A stretch of DNA of 64,000 nucleotides, from the NCBI RefSeq assembly GCF_003003235.1, contig NZ_PVUE01000012.1, forward strand, positions 82,795 through 146,794. The letters run 5' to 3'. Shown piece by piece: positions 35,275 through 42,761 of this stretch. A model generated the notes under the pieces. It saw only the letters and a list, made by a program, of their open reading frames with translations, was not told where the DNA came from and did no database searches. The translations under genes and the position numbers were made by a program. This stretch comes from Antricoccus suffuscus. Lineage in GTDB: Bacteria > Actinomycetota > Actinomycetes > Mycobacteriales > Antricoccaceae. Every line of letters begins with the position of its first letter. Positions within the stretch are counted from its first letter, which is position 1.

Positions 35275-35280
35275 TATTGT
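35275..35280 (+). promoter_or_regulatory. -10 element for the lipoate-ligase-like gene (leaderless)
   Basis: TATTGT is followed by 7 bases and then GTG 35288. No ribosome site is present. Confidence 0.45.
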
Positions 35281-35287
35281 GTACGAC

Positions 35288-36337
35288 GTGAGACGAGGCG
35301 AATACAAGGTCAGGGGCGGCAAGCTGGTAGCCGCGGAGGTCGATGTAGTCGACGGCGTGATCAGCGGCGTCAACATCAGCGGAGACTTCTTCCTCGAGCC
35401 CGACGAAGCCCTCGACAGGATCAACGCCGCACTCGTCGGTACGCCGGAAACAGCCTCCGTCGTGCATATGAGCGAGCTCATCGCGGCCGCCATCGGGACG
35501 GCCGACATGATCGGGTTCGGCCCGGAGTCCGTGGCGATCGCCGTACGCCGCGCGCTCGGATTTGCCACCGGCTGGGCGGATCACAACTTCGAGATCGTGC
35601 ATCCGGGACCGGTGTCCCCGGTGCTCAACGTCGCGCTCGATCAGGTCCTCGTTGAGGCGATCGCCGCCGGCACCCGAGGCCCGACACTGCGGTTTTGGGA
35701 GTGGAGCGGCAACACCATCGTCATCGGCTCGTTCCAGTCACTGCGCAACGAGGTCGACGTGGCCGCTGCCGAAGAGATGGACATCAGCGTCGTACGCCGA
35801 ATCTCCGGTGGTGGTGCGATGTTTATGGAGCCGGGTAACTGCATCACCTACTCCTTGTATGTGCCCGCATCGCTCGTCGAAGGGCTCAGCTTCGAGCAGT
35901 CCTACGCTTTTCTCGACGACTGGGTGCTGGGCGGGCTGCGGGAACTGGGTATCGAGGCGACGTACAAGCCGCTCAACGACATCACCTCGCCGATGGGCAA
36001 GATCGGCGGCGCGGCGCAGAAGCGGATCGTGGGTGGCGGGGTGCTCCACCACGTCACGATGTCCTACGACATTGACGCCGACAAGATGCTCAAGGTGCTG
36101 CGCATTGGCCGCGAGAAGCTCTCCGACAAAGGCACGAAATCGGCTAACAAACGTGTCGATCCGTTGCGCAGCCAGACCGGCATGACCCGTGCGGACATCA
36201 TCGAGTCGCTCAAGGACCACTTCCGGGCGCGCTATGACACGACCGACGGCCAGATCACGCCGGAGGAGTGGGCGCGAGCCGACGAGCTCGTCGCGAGCAA
36301 GTTCAGCACCCCCGAATGGATCGGCCGCGTTCCGTGA
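35288..36337 (+). CDS. Lipoate-protein ligase A-like protein with N-terminal accessory domain
   Basis: This 349-residue protein has a catalytic BPL/LplA domain (about residues 95-310) with [22 protein letters not shown] near 170 and [29 protein letters not shown] near 230, the lipoyl-adenylate and lysine motifs. The first 75 residues ([31 protein letters not shown] in pieces) resemble the LplA accessory domain, which in E. coli is C-terminal, so the domain order is reversed. It should ligate or transfer lipoate to E2 or GcvH domains. GTG 35288 is chosen from the leaderless promoter; a longer frame to 35210 overlaps the peptidase gene. Confidence 0.8.
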   Translation: MRRGEYKVRGGKLVAAEVDVVDGVISGVNISGDFFLEPDEALDRINAALVGTPETASVVHMSELIAAAIGTADMIGFGPESVAIAVRRALGFATGWADHNFEIVHPGPVSPVLNVALDQVLVEAIAAGTRGPTLRFWEWSGNTIVIGSFQSLRNEVDVAAAEEMDISVVRRISGGGAMFMEPGNCITYSLYVPASLVEGLSFEQSYAFLDDWVLGGLRELGIEATYKPLNDITSPMGKIGGAAQKRIVGGGVLHHVTMSYDIDADKMLKVLRIGREKLSDKGTKSANKRVDPLRSQTGMTRADIIESLKDHFRARYDTTDGQITPEEWARADELVASKFSTPEWIGRVP

Positions 36338-37275
36338 CCGAACGTCGCACCAAGGACGGCAAGGTCATCATGCCGAAGATCGTCCTCTACTACTGCTTTA
36401 CGCCGATCGCCGATCCAGACGCGGTCCGGCTGTGGCAGAAGGAGCTGTGCGAGCGGTTCGAGCTGACCGGCCGGATCCTCATCTCCGCGCACGGCATCAA
36501 CGGCACGGTTGGTGGCGCGATGGCCGATGTCAAGCAATATGTACGTCGTACCAAGGAGTTCGCGCCGTTTCGCGACATCGACTTCAAGTGGAGCACGGGC
36601 ACCGGGCGCGACTTTCCTCGGCTCAGCGTCAAGGTGCGCGATGAGATCGTCACCTTCGGCGTACCGGGAGAGATCAAGGTTGACGCGAACGGCGTCGTCG
36701 GGGGCGGTACTCATCTGAGTCCTACCGAGGTGCACCAATTGGTGCAGGCTCGTGGTGACGATGTCGTGTTCTTTGACGGTCGCAACGCACTCGAAGCCGA
36801 GATCGGCCGGTTCAAGGGCGCCGTCGTACCGGATGCGGCGACAACGAAGGACTTCATCGGCGAGCTCGAGAGCGGCAAGTACGACCACCTCAAAGGCAAA
36901 CCGGTCGTTACCTACTGCACCGGTGGCATCCGTTGCGAGGTCCTCAGCACGCTGATGGTCAACAGGGGCTTCGGCGAGGTCTATCAAATCGACGGCGGCA
37001 TCGTGCGGTACGGCGAGAAGTACGGCGATGACGGCCTCTGGGAGGGCTCGCTGTTCGTTTTCGACAAGAGGATGAGTGTCGACTTCTCCGATCACACAGC
37101 GATTGTCGGCCACTGCGCGAACTGCGGGGCGAGCACGAAAGACTTCCTCGACTGCGAGGCGCTCGGCTGCAAAGCGCTTGAAGTGATGTGCGCCAAGTGC
37201 GTCGATGCGGCGCCATATTGCACGACGCACCGCGTGGGAACTATAGAAAGTGACCAGCGCGTTAAGTCTCTGTGA
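36334..37275 (+). CDS. trhO: tRNA uridine 34 hydroxylase TrhO (rhodanese-like, YceA family)
   Basis: This 313-residue protein has an N-terminal acylphosphatase-like TrhO domain ([17 protein letters not shown]...[16 protein letters not shown]) and a rhodanese domain with catalytic cysteine in [10 protein letters not shown] near residue 194. The C-terminal Cys-rich segment ([16 protein letters not shown]) looks metal-binding. The family makes 5-hydroxyuridine at wobble position 34 of tRNA. GTG 36334 overlaps the preceding stop (GTGA); ATG 36370 with AAGG upstream is a credible later start. Confidence 0.9.
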   Translation: MTERRTKDGKVIMPKIVLYYCFTPIADPDAVRLWQKELCERFELTGRILISAHGINGTVGGAMADVKQYVRRTKEFAPFRDIDFKWSTGTGRDFPRLSVKVRDEIVTFGVPGEIKVDANGVVGGGTHLSPTEVHQLVQARGDDVVFFDGRNALEAEIGRFKGAVVPDAATTKDFIGELESGKYDHLKGKPVVTYCTGGIRCEVLSTLMVNRGFGEVYQIDGGIVRYGEKYGDDGLWEGSLFVFDKRMSVDFSDHTAIVGHCANCGASTKDFLDCEALGCKALEVMCAKCVDAAPYCTTHRVGTIESDQRVKSL

Positions 37276-37586
37276 CTCTTCTATGCCCTAAATGCACCAA
37301 CGTGATGCAGCAGTACGAACGAAACGACGTCATCGTCGACCAATGCACCGAGTGCGGTGGGCTATTCCTCGACCGCGGCGAGCTCGAGCGGCTCACCGTC
37401 GCCGAAGCCAATTTCTACAGTGAAGGCCCGCCGCAGCCATTACCTCCGCATCCCGCCCGCTACGAGGAACGACAGCGTGACGACCGTCGATACGATGAGC
37501 GCCGTGACGATGGCCGTGGCAGGTACGGCAAGAAGCGGAAGCGAGAGTCGTTCTTCGGCGAGGTCTTCGAGATGTTCGGCGACTAG
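37272..37586 (+). CDS. TFIIB-type zinc ribbon protein
   Basis: The N-terminal zinc ribbon of this 104-residue protein has ligands CPKC and CTEC ([34 protein letters not shown]). A long Arg/Asp/Tyr-rich, low-complexity linker follows (about residues 60-90), then the C-terminal motif [11 protein letters not shown]. This is the zf-TFIIB family of small bacterial proteins of unknown role. The GTG overlaps the trhO stop, so the two are translated together. Confidence 0.85.
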   Translation: MTLLCPKCTNVMQQYERNDVIVDQCTECGGLFLDRGELERLTVAEANFYSEGPPQPLPPHPARYEERQRDDRRYDERRDDGRGRYGKKRKRESFFGEVFEMFGD

Positions 37587-37709
37587 TCGCGGATCGCGCT
37601 AATAATTCGTCGGGGTCGTCGCGCTCGCGCCGTGCCGGGCCCGGGGTGGGATTTCACGCAGGCAAAATACGGGCAGCAGCACTTCCGGCCGGTTTGATCC
37701 TCCCAGGAA

Positions 37710-37734
37710 TCGTACATTTGTGCTACTTCGCAGC
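37710..37734 (+). repeat. 25-base intergenic repeat, copy 2
   Basis: Matches 33447-33471 at 23 of 25 positions. The core CACATTTGTGC recurs at 37764-37774. Upstream, GGCCGGTTTGATC (37688-37700) is the reverse complement of GATCAAACCGGCC just before copy 1. It lies in the gene-free stretch 37587-37833. Confidence 0.6.
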
Positions 37735-37763
37735 AGATCCTTGCGAATCAGGATGCGCATCTC

Positions 37764-37774
37764 CACATTTGTGC
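37764..37774 (+). repeat. Core of the intergenic repeat, third copy
   Basis: CACATTTGTGC shares the 10-base core ACATTTGTGC with the two longer copies but not their TTCGCAGC tail. Confidence 0.4.
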
Positions 37775-37833
37775 CGGAATGCCCATGATCTATTAGCGAC
37801 ACAGCTGCAGAGGACGCCCTAGCTGCGTGTCGC

Positions 37834-38055
37834 CTAAAGGAAGATCAGCAGTCCACCGATGATCATTGCCATCGTCGTCACGCCGGCGACGATGAGCGAT
37901 GCGAATCGATGACGCTCGAGAAACCCGACGGACTGGACCCCCCGGGCCATGCTCAGGAACTCCGGTACGCGCTCGGTGGACTGAAAGTCGTTCAGCGCAT
38001 AGGGAGCGTGACTAGGCTGCGTTGCTGGTCTTGGGGCACGAAAGTCGTCGGACAT
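37834..38055 (-). CDS. Small single-pass membrane protein
   Basis: This 73-residue protein has a hydrophilic N-terminal part (MSDDFRAPRPATQPSHAPY) and one C-terminal membrane helix (about residues 52-73, SLIVAGVTTMAMIIGGLLIFL), a tail-anchored layout. No family recognised. ATG 38055 is chosen because a GAAGAAG stretch precedes it; the frame extends to 38133 without a ribosome site. It is divergent from the MBL hydrolase gene. Confidence 0.6.
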   Translation of the reverse strand: MSDDFRAPRPATQPSHAPYALNDFQSTERVPEFLSMARGVQSVGFLERHRFASLIVAGVTTMAMIIGGLLIFL

Positions 38056-38237
38056 GGCTTCTTCTTCCAGGTACGCCGAGACCGCGCCTCGTCCTAAAGG
38101 TGCGATATGCCGCGGGATGGATAGGGAAGTCACGGCAACTCGACGATCAAATCGTAGCGACGGCGTTGGCCCAATCGCGTGAGGTCGCGGCGTGTTTCAT
38201 CGCGATCTGGTCACAATCGCCCGCGAGTGCAATCGCA

Positions 38238-38243
38238 TACGCT
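38238..38243 (+). promoter_or_regulatory. -10 element for the MBL hydrolase gene (leaderless)
   Basis: TACGCT is followed by 6 bases and then GTG 38250. No ribosome site is present. Confidence 0.45.
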
Positions 38244-38249
38244 GAGACC

Positions 38250-39074
38250 GTGGATGCGATGACGATGCAGTTTCTTGGGCACTCGACTGTCCGGATTGAT
38301 CTACCAGGCCGAGTGATACTTACCGATCCGGTCCTTACGGCGCGGGTCGGTCCGCTGCGGCGGGTCTGCGCGCCGTTGCGTCGAGTCGACTGGGCCGGGG
38401 TCGATACGGTGCTGATCTCGCATCTGCACGGCGATCATCTTCATCTGCCGTCGCTACGACAACTGGGCACCGACGTGCGGATCGTCGTACCGCGTGGCGC
38501 CGGACCGTGGCTGACCGGGCACGGCTTCACTAACGTTGAAGAGATTTCTCCCGGGGAGTCGATCACCGATGCGGGCCTTGAGTTGACTGCTATCCGGGCA
38601 GATCACGCGGCGCATCGTTGGGGTCCGCGGCTGCACGTTGGCCCGTCGGCGCCGCCGATTGGTTATCTGATCAAAGCCAATGGCACGCGGACGTACTACG
38701 CCGGCGACACCGACCTGGTCCACGAGATGACCGAGATCGGAGAGCAGGCGGCCCGTCTTGACGTCGCACTGCTGCCGGTGTGGGGTTGGGGCCCCAACAT
38801 CGGTCCAGGCCATCTCGACCCGCAACGCGCCGCGACCGCCGCCCGCCTGCTCGCGCCGCGATTCGCCGTGCCTGTGCATTGGGGCACGCTCGCGGTGCCG
38901 GGCTTGTGCCGGGTTCCCGGCGGCGTCGGATCGCACATGAGAGCGCTTCTAGCCGAGCCACCACGGCAGTTCGCTGCTGCCGTGTCCAGGCTGGGACTGG
39001 ACACGACGGTGGCGATCGCCGAACCAGGCGCCCGAGTCGCGTTGGCGCCCGCCGGCCCGCGCAGCGACCGGTGA
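38250..39074 (+). CDS. MBL-fold metallo-hydrolase
   Basis: This 274-residue metallo-beta-lactamase-fold hydrolase has HLHGDH near residues 56-61, further metal ligands in RADHAAHRWG and YAGDTDL, and a late HWGT. It resembles UlaG/NAPE-PLD-like hydrolases that cleave lactone or phosphodiester bonds. The natural substrate is unknown. GTG 38250 is chosen from the leaderless promoter; an open frame back to 38022 overlaps the divergent small gene. Its stop overlaps the DedA start. Confidence 0.83.
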   Translation: MDAMTMQFLGHSTVRIDLPGRVILTDPVLTARVGPLRRVCAPLRRVDWAGVDTVLISHLHGDHLHLPSLRQLGTDVRIVVPRGAGPWLTGHGFTNVEEISPGESITDAGLELTAIRADHAAHRWGPRLHVGPSAPPIGYLIKANGTRTYYAGDTDLVHEMTEIGEQAARLDVALLPVWGWGPNIGPGHLDPQRAATAARLLAPRFAVPVHWGTLAVPGLCRVPGGVGSHMRALLAEPPRQFAAAVSRLGLDTTVAIAEPGARVALAPAGPRSDR

Positions 39075-39709
39075 GTATGACGTACGCAGCGGCCGCGGCA
39101 GTAGACTCTGGCGCGATCGGCTATCCGGCGCTGGTGGGCGGCGTACTGCTTGGCTCGCTGATCCCACTTGTCCCGACCGGCGCGTTGTGCGGCGCCGCTG
39201 CGGCCGTAGCGATGACGACGCCGCGACTGTCGATCGTGCTGGTCATCGTGCTCGCGGCGGTTGCCGCGTTTGCCGGCGATGTGATCGTCTATGCCCTTGC
39301 CAGGCTCGGTAGCGACCCGATCAAACGGTGGGTCGCACGCGGTCACCACATCGACCGGCTCAGCAGGATCGAGCACCAGTTTGATACCCATGGCTGGCAG
39401 ATCATCGTCATCGGTCGGCTTCTACCGGCGGGCCGCATACCGGCACTTATCGGCGCCGCGGCCCTCGAATATCCCTGGCGGCGACTACTGCCGGCTGTCG
39501 GTGTCGCTTGCCTGATGTGGTCCGGTTTGTACAGCGCGCTTGGAGTGGTCAGTGGGGGTATTTTCGACTCGCCCTGGGAAGCCGTTGCGCTCGTCATCGT
39601 TCTCACACTCCTCGTGACTGGGATTATGCAACTGATCGAGAAGCGCAGGGCCAAACGGGATAAGGCTAGTAAAGGTACGAACGAACCAGGGAGTGTTGTC
39701 AAGTCGTGA
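39071..39709 (+). CDS. DedA-family (VTT domain) membrane protein
   Basis: This 212-residue integral membrane protein has the DedA/SNARE-associated pattern: GSLIPLVPTGALCGAAA, GDVIVYALARLGSD, then GWQIIVIGRLLPAGRIPALIGAAALEYPWRRLLP, followed by helices and a basic C-terminus. DedA proteins act in lipid-carrier (undecaprenyl-phosphate) and phospholipid translocation. GTG 39071 overlaps the MBL gene stop and its own stop overlaps the next GTG, so three genes are coupled. Confidence 0.85.
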   Translation: MSMTYAAAAAVDSGAIGYPALVGGVLLGSLIPLVPTGALCGAAAAVAMTTPRLSIVLVIVLAAVAAFAGDVIVYALARLGSDPIKRWVARGHHIDRLSRIEHQFDTHGWQIIVIGRLLPAGRIPALIGAAALEYPWRRLLPAVGVACLMWSGLYSALGVVSGGIFDSPWEAVALVIVLTLLVTGIMQLIEKRRAKRDKASKGTNEPGSVVKS

Positions 39710-41856
39710 GCGATAACGGACCTCGCGGAAAGGCGCGCGTGCTCAGAACCGGCAGGACCCTTGCGCGGGTCGTATTTATCTGGGCCGCGAATGCGGCAAC
39801 CCTCGTGCTGCTCGATGCGATGCTGACTGGCTTCTCGATGTCGCAATGGTGGCAGCCGCTGGTCTGTGCGCTGCTGTTCGGCCTGCTCGTGGCGTTTGTG
39901 TGGCCGGGTCTGATGCGGGTCGCACTTCCGATCGCATTCTTCACGCTCGGACTGGCGAGCATCCTGCTGCTTGGTGCCGGTGTGGTCGCGATCTTTGTGC
40001 TGGTCCCCGGTGTCAAGATTCACGGCTTCGGTACGGCGGTGATAGTCGCGGTGGCGATGGCCGCGATCGGCGCGCTGATCCATGGGCTGCTGTCGGTGGA
40101 CGAGGATGAGCTCTTCTTCCGGCGGGCAGCGCGCAGAGCCTCGCGGCGAGACTCAACGGACGGTGTGCGCTCGTCGGGCGTGCTTTTCCTGCAGATCGAC
40201 GGGCTGGGCTACGACACGGTGCGCCGTGCCGTGCGCGATGGCGACATGCCGACGCTGGCCAGATGGATCCGCGCGGACAGCCACAGCCTGGAGCTTTGGC
40301 ACACCGACTGGAGCTCGCAAACCGGTGCCTCCGTCTGCGCCATCATGCACGGCTCCAATGAGGACATCCTCGGATTCCGTTGGTACGAGAAGGATCGTGA
40401 CCACGTGATGGCGTGCGCACATCCAGGCGACGCCGCCGAGATCGAACGCCGTCATAGTAATGGTCGCGGACTTCTGGCGGCCGACGGCGCCGCGCATGGC
40501 AATCTCTTCACCGGCGACGCGGAGCACGTCAGCCTGACGATGAGCGCGGTGCCGGTCATCGTGCCTAAATCGCGCCGCCGCGAACGCCAGCAGAAGCGTC
40601 GTGTCGGCGCCGGCTATTACGCATATTTCGCCAACCCGCTCAACGTCGTACGTACGACATGTGTTGCGTTCGCCGACGTCGCACGTGAGATCTGGGCCTC
40701 TTCGCAACAGAAGCGCGCCGACGTGCGGCCGCGGATCAATCGCGGCGGACTGTATCCATTCGCACGCGTCGGGACGACCGTGATCGCGCGCGACATCATG
40801 GTCTCGGCCGTGGTCGAGGACATGCTCGCCGGGCGTTCTGTTGTCTATGCAGATTTCCTTGGGTACGACGAAGTGGCTCACCATTCCGGTATCGAACGAT
40901 TCGATGCGCTCGCCGTTCTGCGCAGCATCGACCAACAGATCGGCCGGATCCACCGGGCGACTGAGCTCGCGCCGCGACACTACGAGATCGTCATCCTGTC
41001 CGATCATGGGCAGACGCAGGGCGAGGCCTTCTCGGCACGTTTCGGGGAGCCCATTGAGGCGTTGGTCGGCCGCCTGTGCGGCGGCGATCAAGCGCAGGCC
41101 GGCTCGCGGCGTCGTTCCACGGTTGAAGGCTGGCAGATGGGGGCGAGCCTCGCCGATGCAACGGCCGGCGGCGGTCCGATTGGGCGTCGTTTACGCGCCC
41201 GCGTCGAAGATGCCGACCCGGTTAAGAAGGACGCCCGGGCGGCGCAGACGCGCGATGTGAACGTCGTACGGGCCGCGCCCGGAGTCGTCGTCGTACCGTC
41301 CGGGCACCTGGCGATGGTGTCATTCACCGACCACGTCGGGCGAGTCGATCTTGAGACTATTGAGCGCGAGTTTCCGGAGCTGCTGCCGACACTCGTCGAC
41401 CACGATGGCGTGGGATTCATGCTGGTGCGAAGCTCCGAGTTCGGTCCGGTCGTCCTCGGTGGGAACGGGATTCACCGTCTGGCGACCGGGGTGGTCATCG
41501 GCGAGGACCCACTCAAAAACTATGGTCCGCACGCGGCCGACCTGATCCGCCGGGTGGACACCTTCGAGCACTGCGCCGACATCATGATCAACAGCAACTA
41601 CGATCCGGCCACCGATGCGGCGTCGTCCTTCGAGACGCACGTTGGTTCCCACGGCGGGCTTGGCGGTCCGCAGGCGCGCGGGTTCGTCCTGCGGCCTCGG
41701 AGCCTTCCTGACCTGGGTGAGGTCGTCGGAGCGGAGGCGCTTCACGAAGGCTTCGCTGGCTGGCTCGATTTTCTGCGCTGCCGCCCGTCCGGCGCAACGC
41801 ACACGGCCGACGGTGATCGGGTTACGCAGGTTGGTGCGCTGGGCTACCCCACTTGA
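39706..41856 (+). CDS. Phage-holin-like membrane domain fused to alkaline-phosphatase-family phosphodiesterase
   Basis: About four membrane helices (residues 18-130) form a phage-holin-4-like domain in this 716-residue protein. A type I phosphodiesterase/nucleotide pyrophosphatase domain follows: FLQIDGLGYD (metal, about 163), SSQTGASVCAIMHG (Thr or Ser nucleophile region, about 203-216), DFLGYDEVAHHSG (about 382), LSDHGQTQG (about 431) and HVGSHGG (about 644). The catalytic domain probably works on lipid-linked or polymeric phosphodiesters at the membrane. Coupling to DedA supports an envelope lipid role (inference). Its last 35 bases overlap the next gene on the other strand. Confidence 0.82.
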   Translation: MSDNGPRGKARVLRTGRTLARVVFIWAANAATLVLLDAMLTGFSMSQWWQPLVCALLFGLLVAFVWPGLMRVALPIAFFTLGLASILLLGAGVVAIFVLVPGVKIHGFGTAVIVAVAMAAIGALIHGLLSVDEDELFFRRAARRASRRDSTDGVRSSGVLFLQIDGLGYDTVRRAVRDGDMPTLARWIRADSHSLELWHTDWSSQTGASVCAIMHGSNEDILGFRWYEKDRDHVMACAHPGDAAEIERRHSNGRGLLAADGAAHGNLFTGDAEHVSLTMSAVPVIVPKSRRRERQQKRRVGAGYYAYFANPLNVVRTTCVAFADVAREIWASSQQKRADVRPRINRGGLYPFARVGTTVIARDIMVSAVVEDMLAGRSVVYADFLGYDEVAHHSGIERFDALAVLRSIDQQIGRIHRATELAPRHYEIVILSDHGQTQGEAFSARFGEPIEALVGRLCGGDQAQAGSRRRSTVEGWQMGASLADATAGGGPIGRRLRARVEDADPVKKDARAAQTRDVNVVRAAPGVVVVPSGHLAMVSFTDHVGRVDLETIEREFPELLPTLVDHDGVGFMLVRSSEFGPVVLGGNGIHRLATGVVIGEDPLKNYGPHAADLIRRVDTFEHCADIMINSNYDPATDAASSFETHVGSHGGLGGPQARGFVLRPRSLPDLGEVVGAEALHEGFAGWLDFLRCRPSGATHTADGDRVTQVGALGYPT

Positions 41857-42490
41857 GGATGAAACCGCCCGCGTGCAGTGACTTTTGGAACCACCGCCAC
41901 GATGCGAACAGGCCGATGATGAACAGCGGCGCTGAGCCGACTCCGGCGATCGGTACGGACAGCGAGGTCGGCATCGTGAGCAGCATCCCGAGTGTCATGC
42001 TCGCGTTCGCGACCAGCACTCCAGCCCACAACAGCGACAGTCGTTGGAAGAGTCGGCGGATGTGCGGAGAACTCACCACATCCACAGGCAGTGGACAGAA
42101 GTCGTCGGCGAGCCGCTGGAGAAGAGGACGTTTGAACGCGACGGTCGCGAGGATCGCTAATCCGGTCAGGTACGTCGTGATCGTCGGCTGCAGGAAGTAG
42201 GTCACCGCGCTATCCGCGGCGGCGGTGATGCCCACCCGAAGGGTGGCGAGTGCCGTGGCAACGACCAACATCATAGGCGGGCGGCCGCCACGAACAATAC
42301 GAACACCTATTGCGAAATACGCCCAGGCCAGAGCGACAATAAGCGCCCAATGGAGACTGGCCATCATCATTACCAGATAAAACAACCCAAGCGGAATAAC
42401 GACCGCCTCGCCGACCTGGAAGGCTATTCGCCTCGCCATGCTGGGCAGGTGTGGCATCGGGATTGTGCGTGGAGTGCCGGTAAAATGCAC
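41822..42490 (-). CDS. VC0807-like integral membrane protein
   Basis: This 222-residue protein has about six membrane helices (FQVGEAVVIPLGLFYLVMMMASLHWALIVALAWAYFAI in pieces at the N-terminus, and SLSVPIAGVGSAPLFIIGLFASW near the end). The pattern resembles the VC0807 family of unknown function; I hold that assignment loosely. The start is GTG 42490 with GGAGAA 4 bases upstream. It is divergent from the hopanoid operon. Confidence 0.6.
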   Translation of the reverse strand: MHFTGTPRTIPMPHLPSMARRIAFQVGEAVVIPLGLFYLVMMMASLHWALIVALAWAYFAIGVRIVRGGRPPMMLVVATALATLRVGITAAADSAVTYFLQPTITTYLTGLAILATVAFKRPLLQRLADDFCPLPVDVVSSPHIRRLFQRLSLLWAGVLVANASMTLGMLLTMPTSLSVPIAGVGSAPLFIIGLFASWRWFQKSLHAGGFILKWGSPAHQPA

Positions 42491-42761
42491 GTACTTCTCC
42501 TGCGGGGCAGCAACTTTTTCGACAAGTGCCGCGTAAGTAATCTGGTCAGACTACCGTCTCAACGGTCCAATTTCGGTAAGTCGCGGGCGGCATCACATTG
42601 CTGAACCAAAAGGGACTAACGGCCAAGCAAGAAAAACGTTGCGCTATACAAGGATTCGGCGTAGATGTGGAAAGGAGATCTAGACTAAGTAAGCAGGTAG
42701 TTGAAGGCTTTGCCACCGGCCGCCGTACACGGGAGTCGGTGCAAGTCGATGGGGGTGCCCC
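42491..42761. other. Gene-free leader and promoter region of the hopanoid operon
   Basis: The 271 bases hold no convincing gene. A possible promoter is TTGCGC (about 42639-42644), 17 bases, then TAGATG (about 42662). GGAAAGGAG near 42670 has no start codon at the proper distance. The opposite-strand frame starting at 42887 is a shadow of dxs. Regulation of the operon is not evident. Confidence 0.35.
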
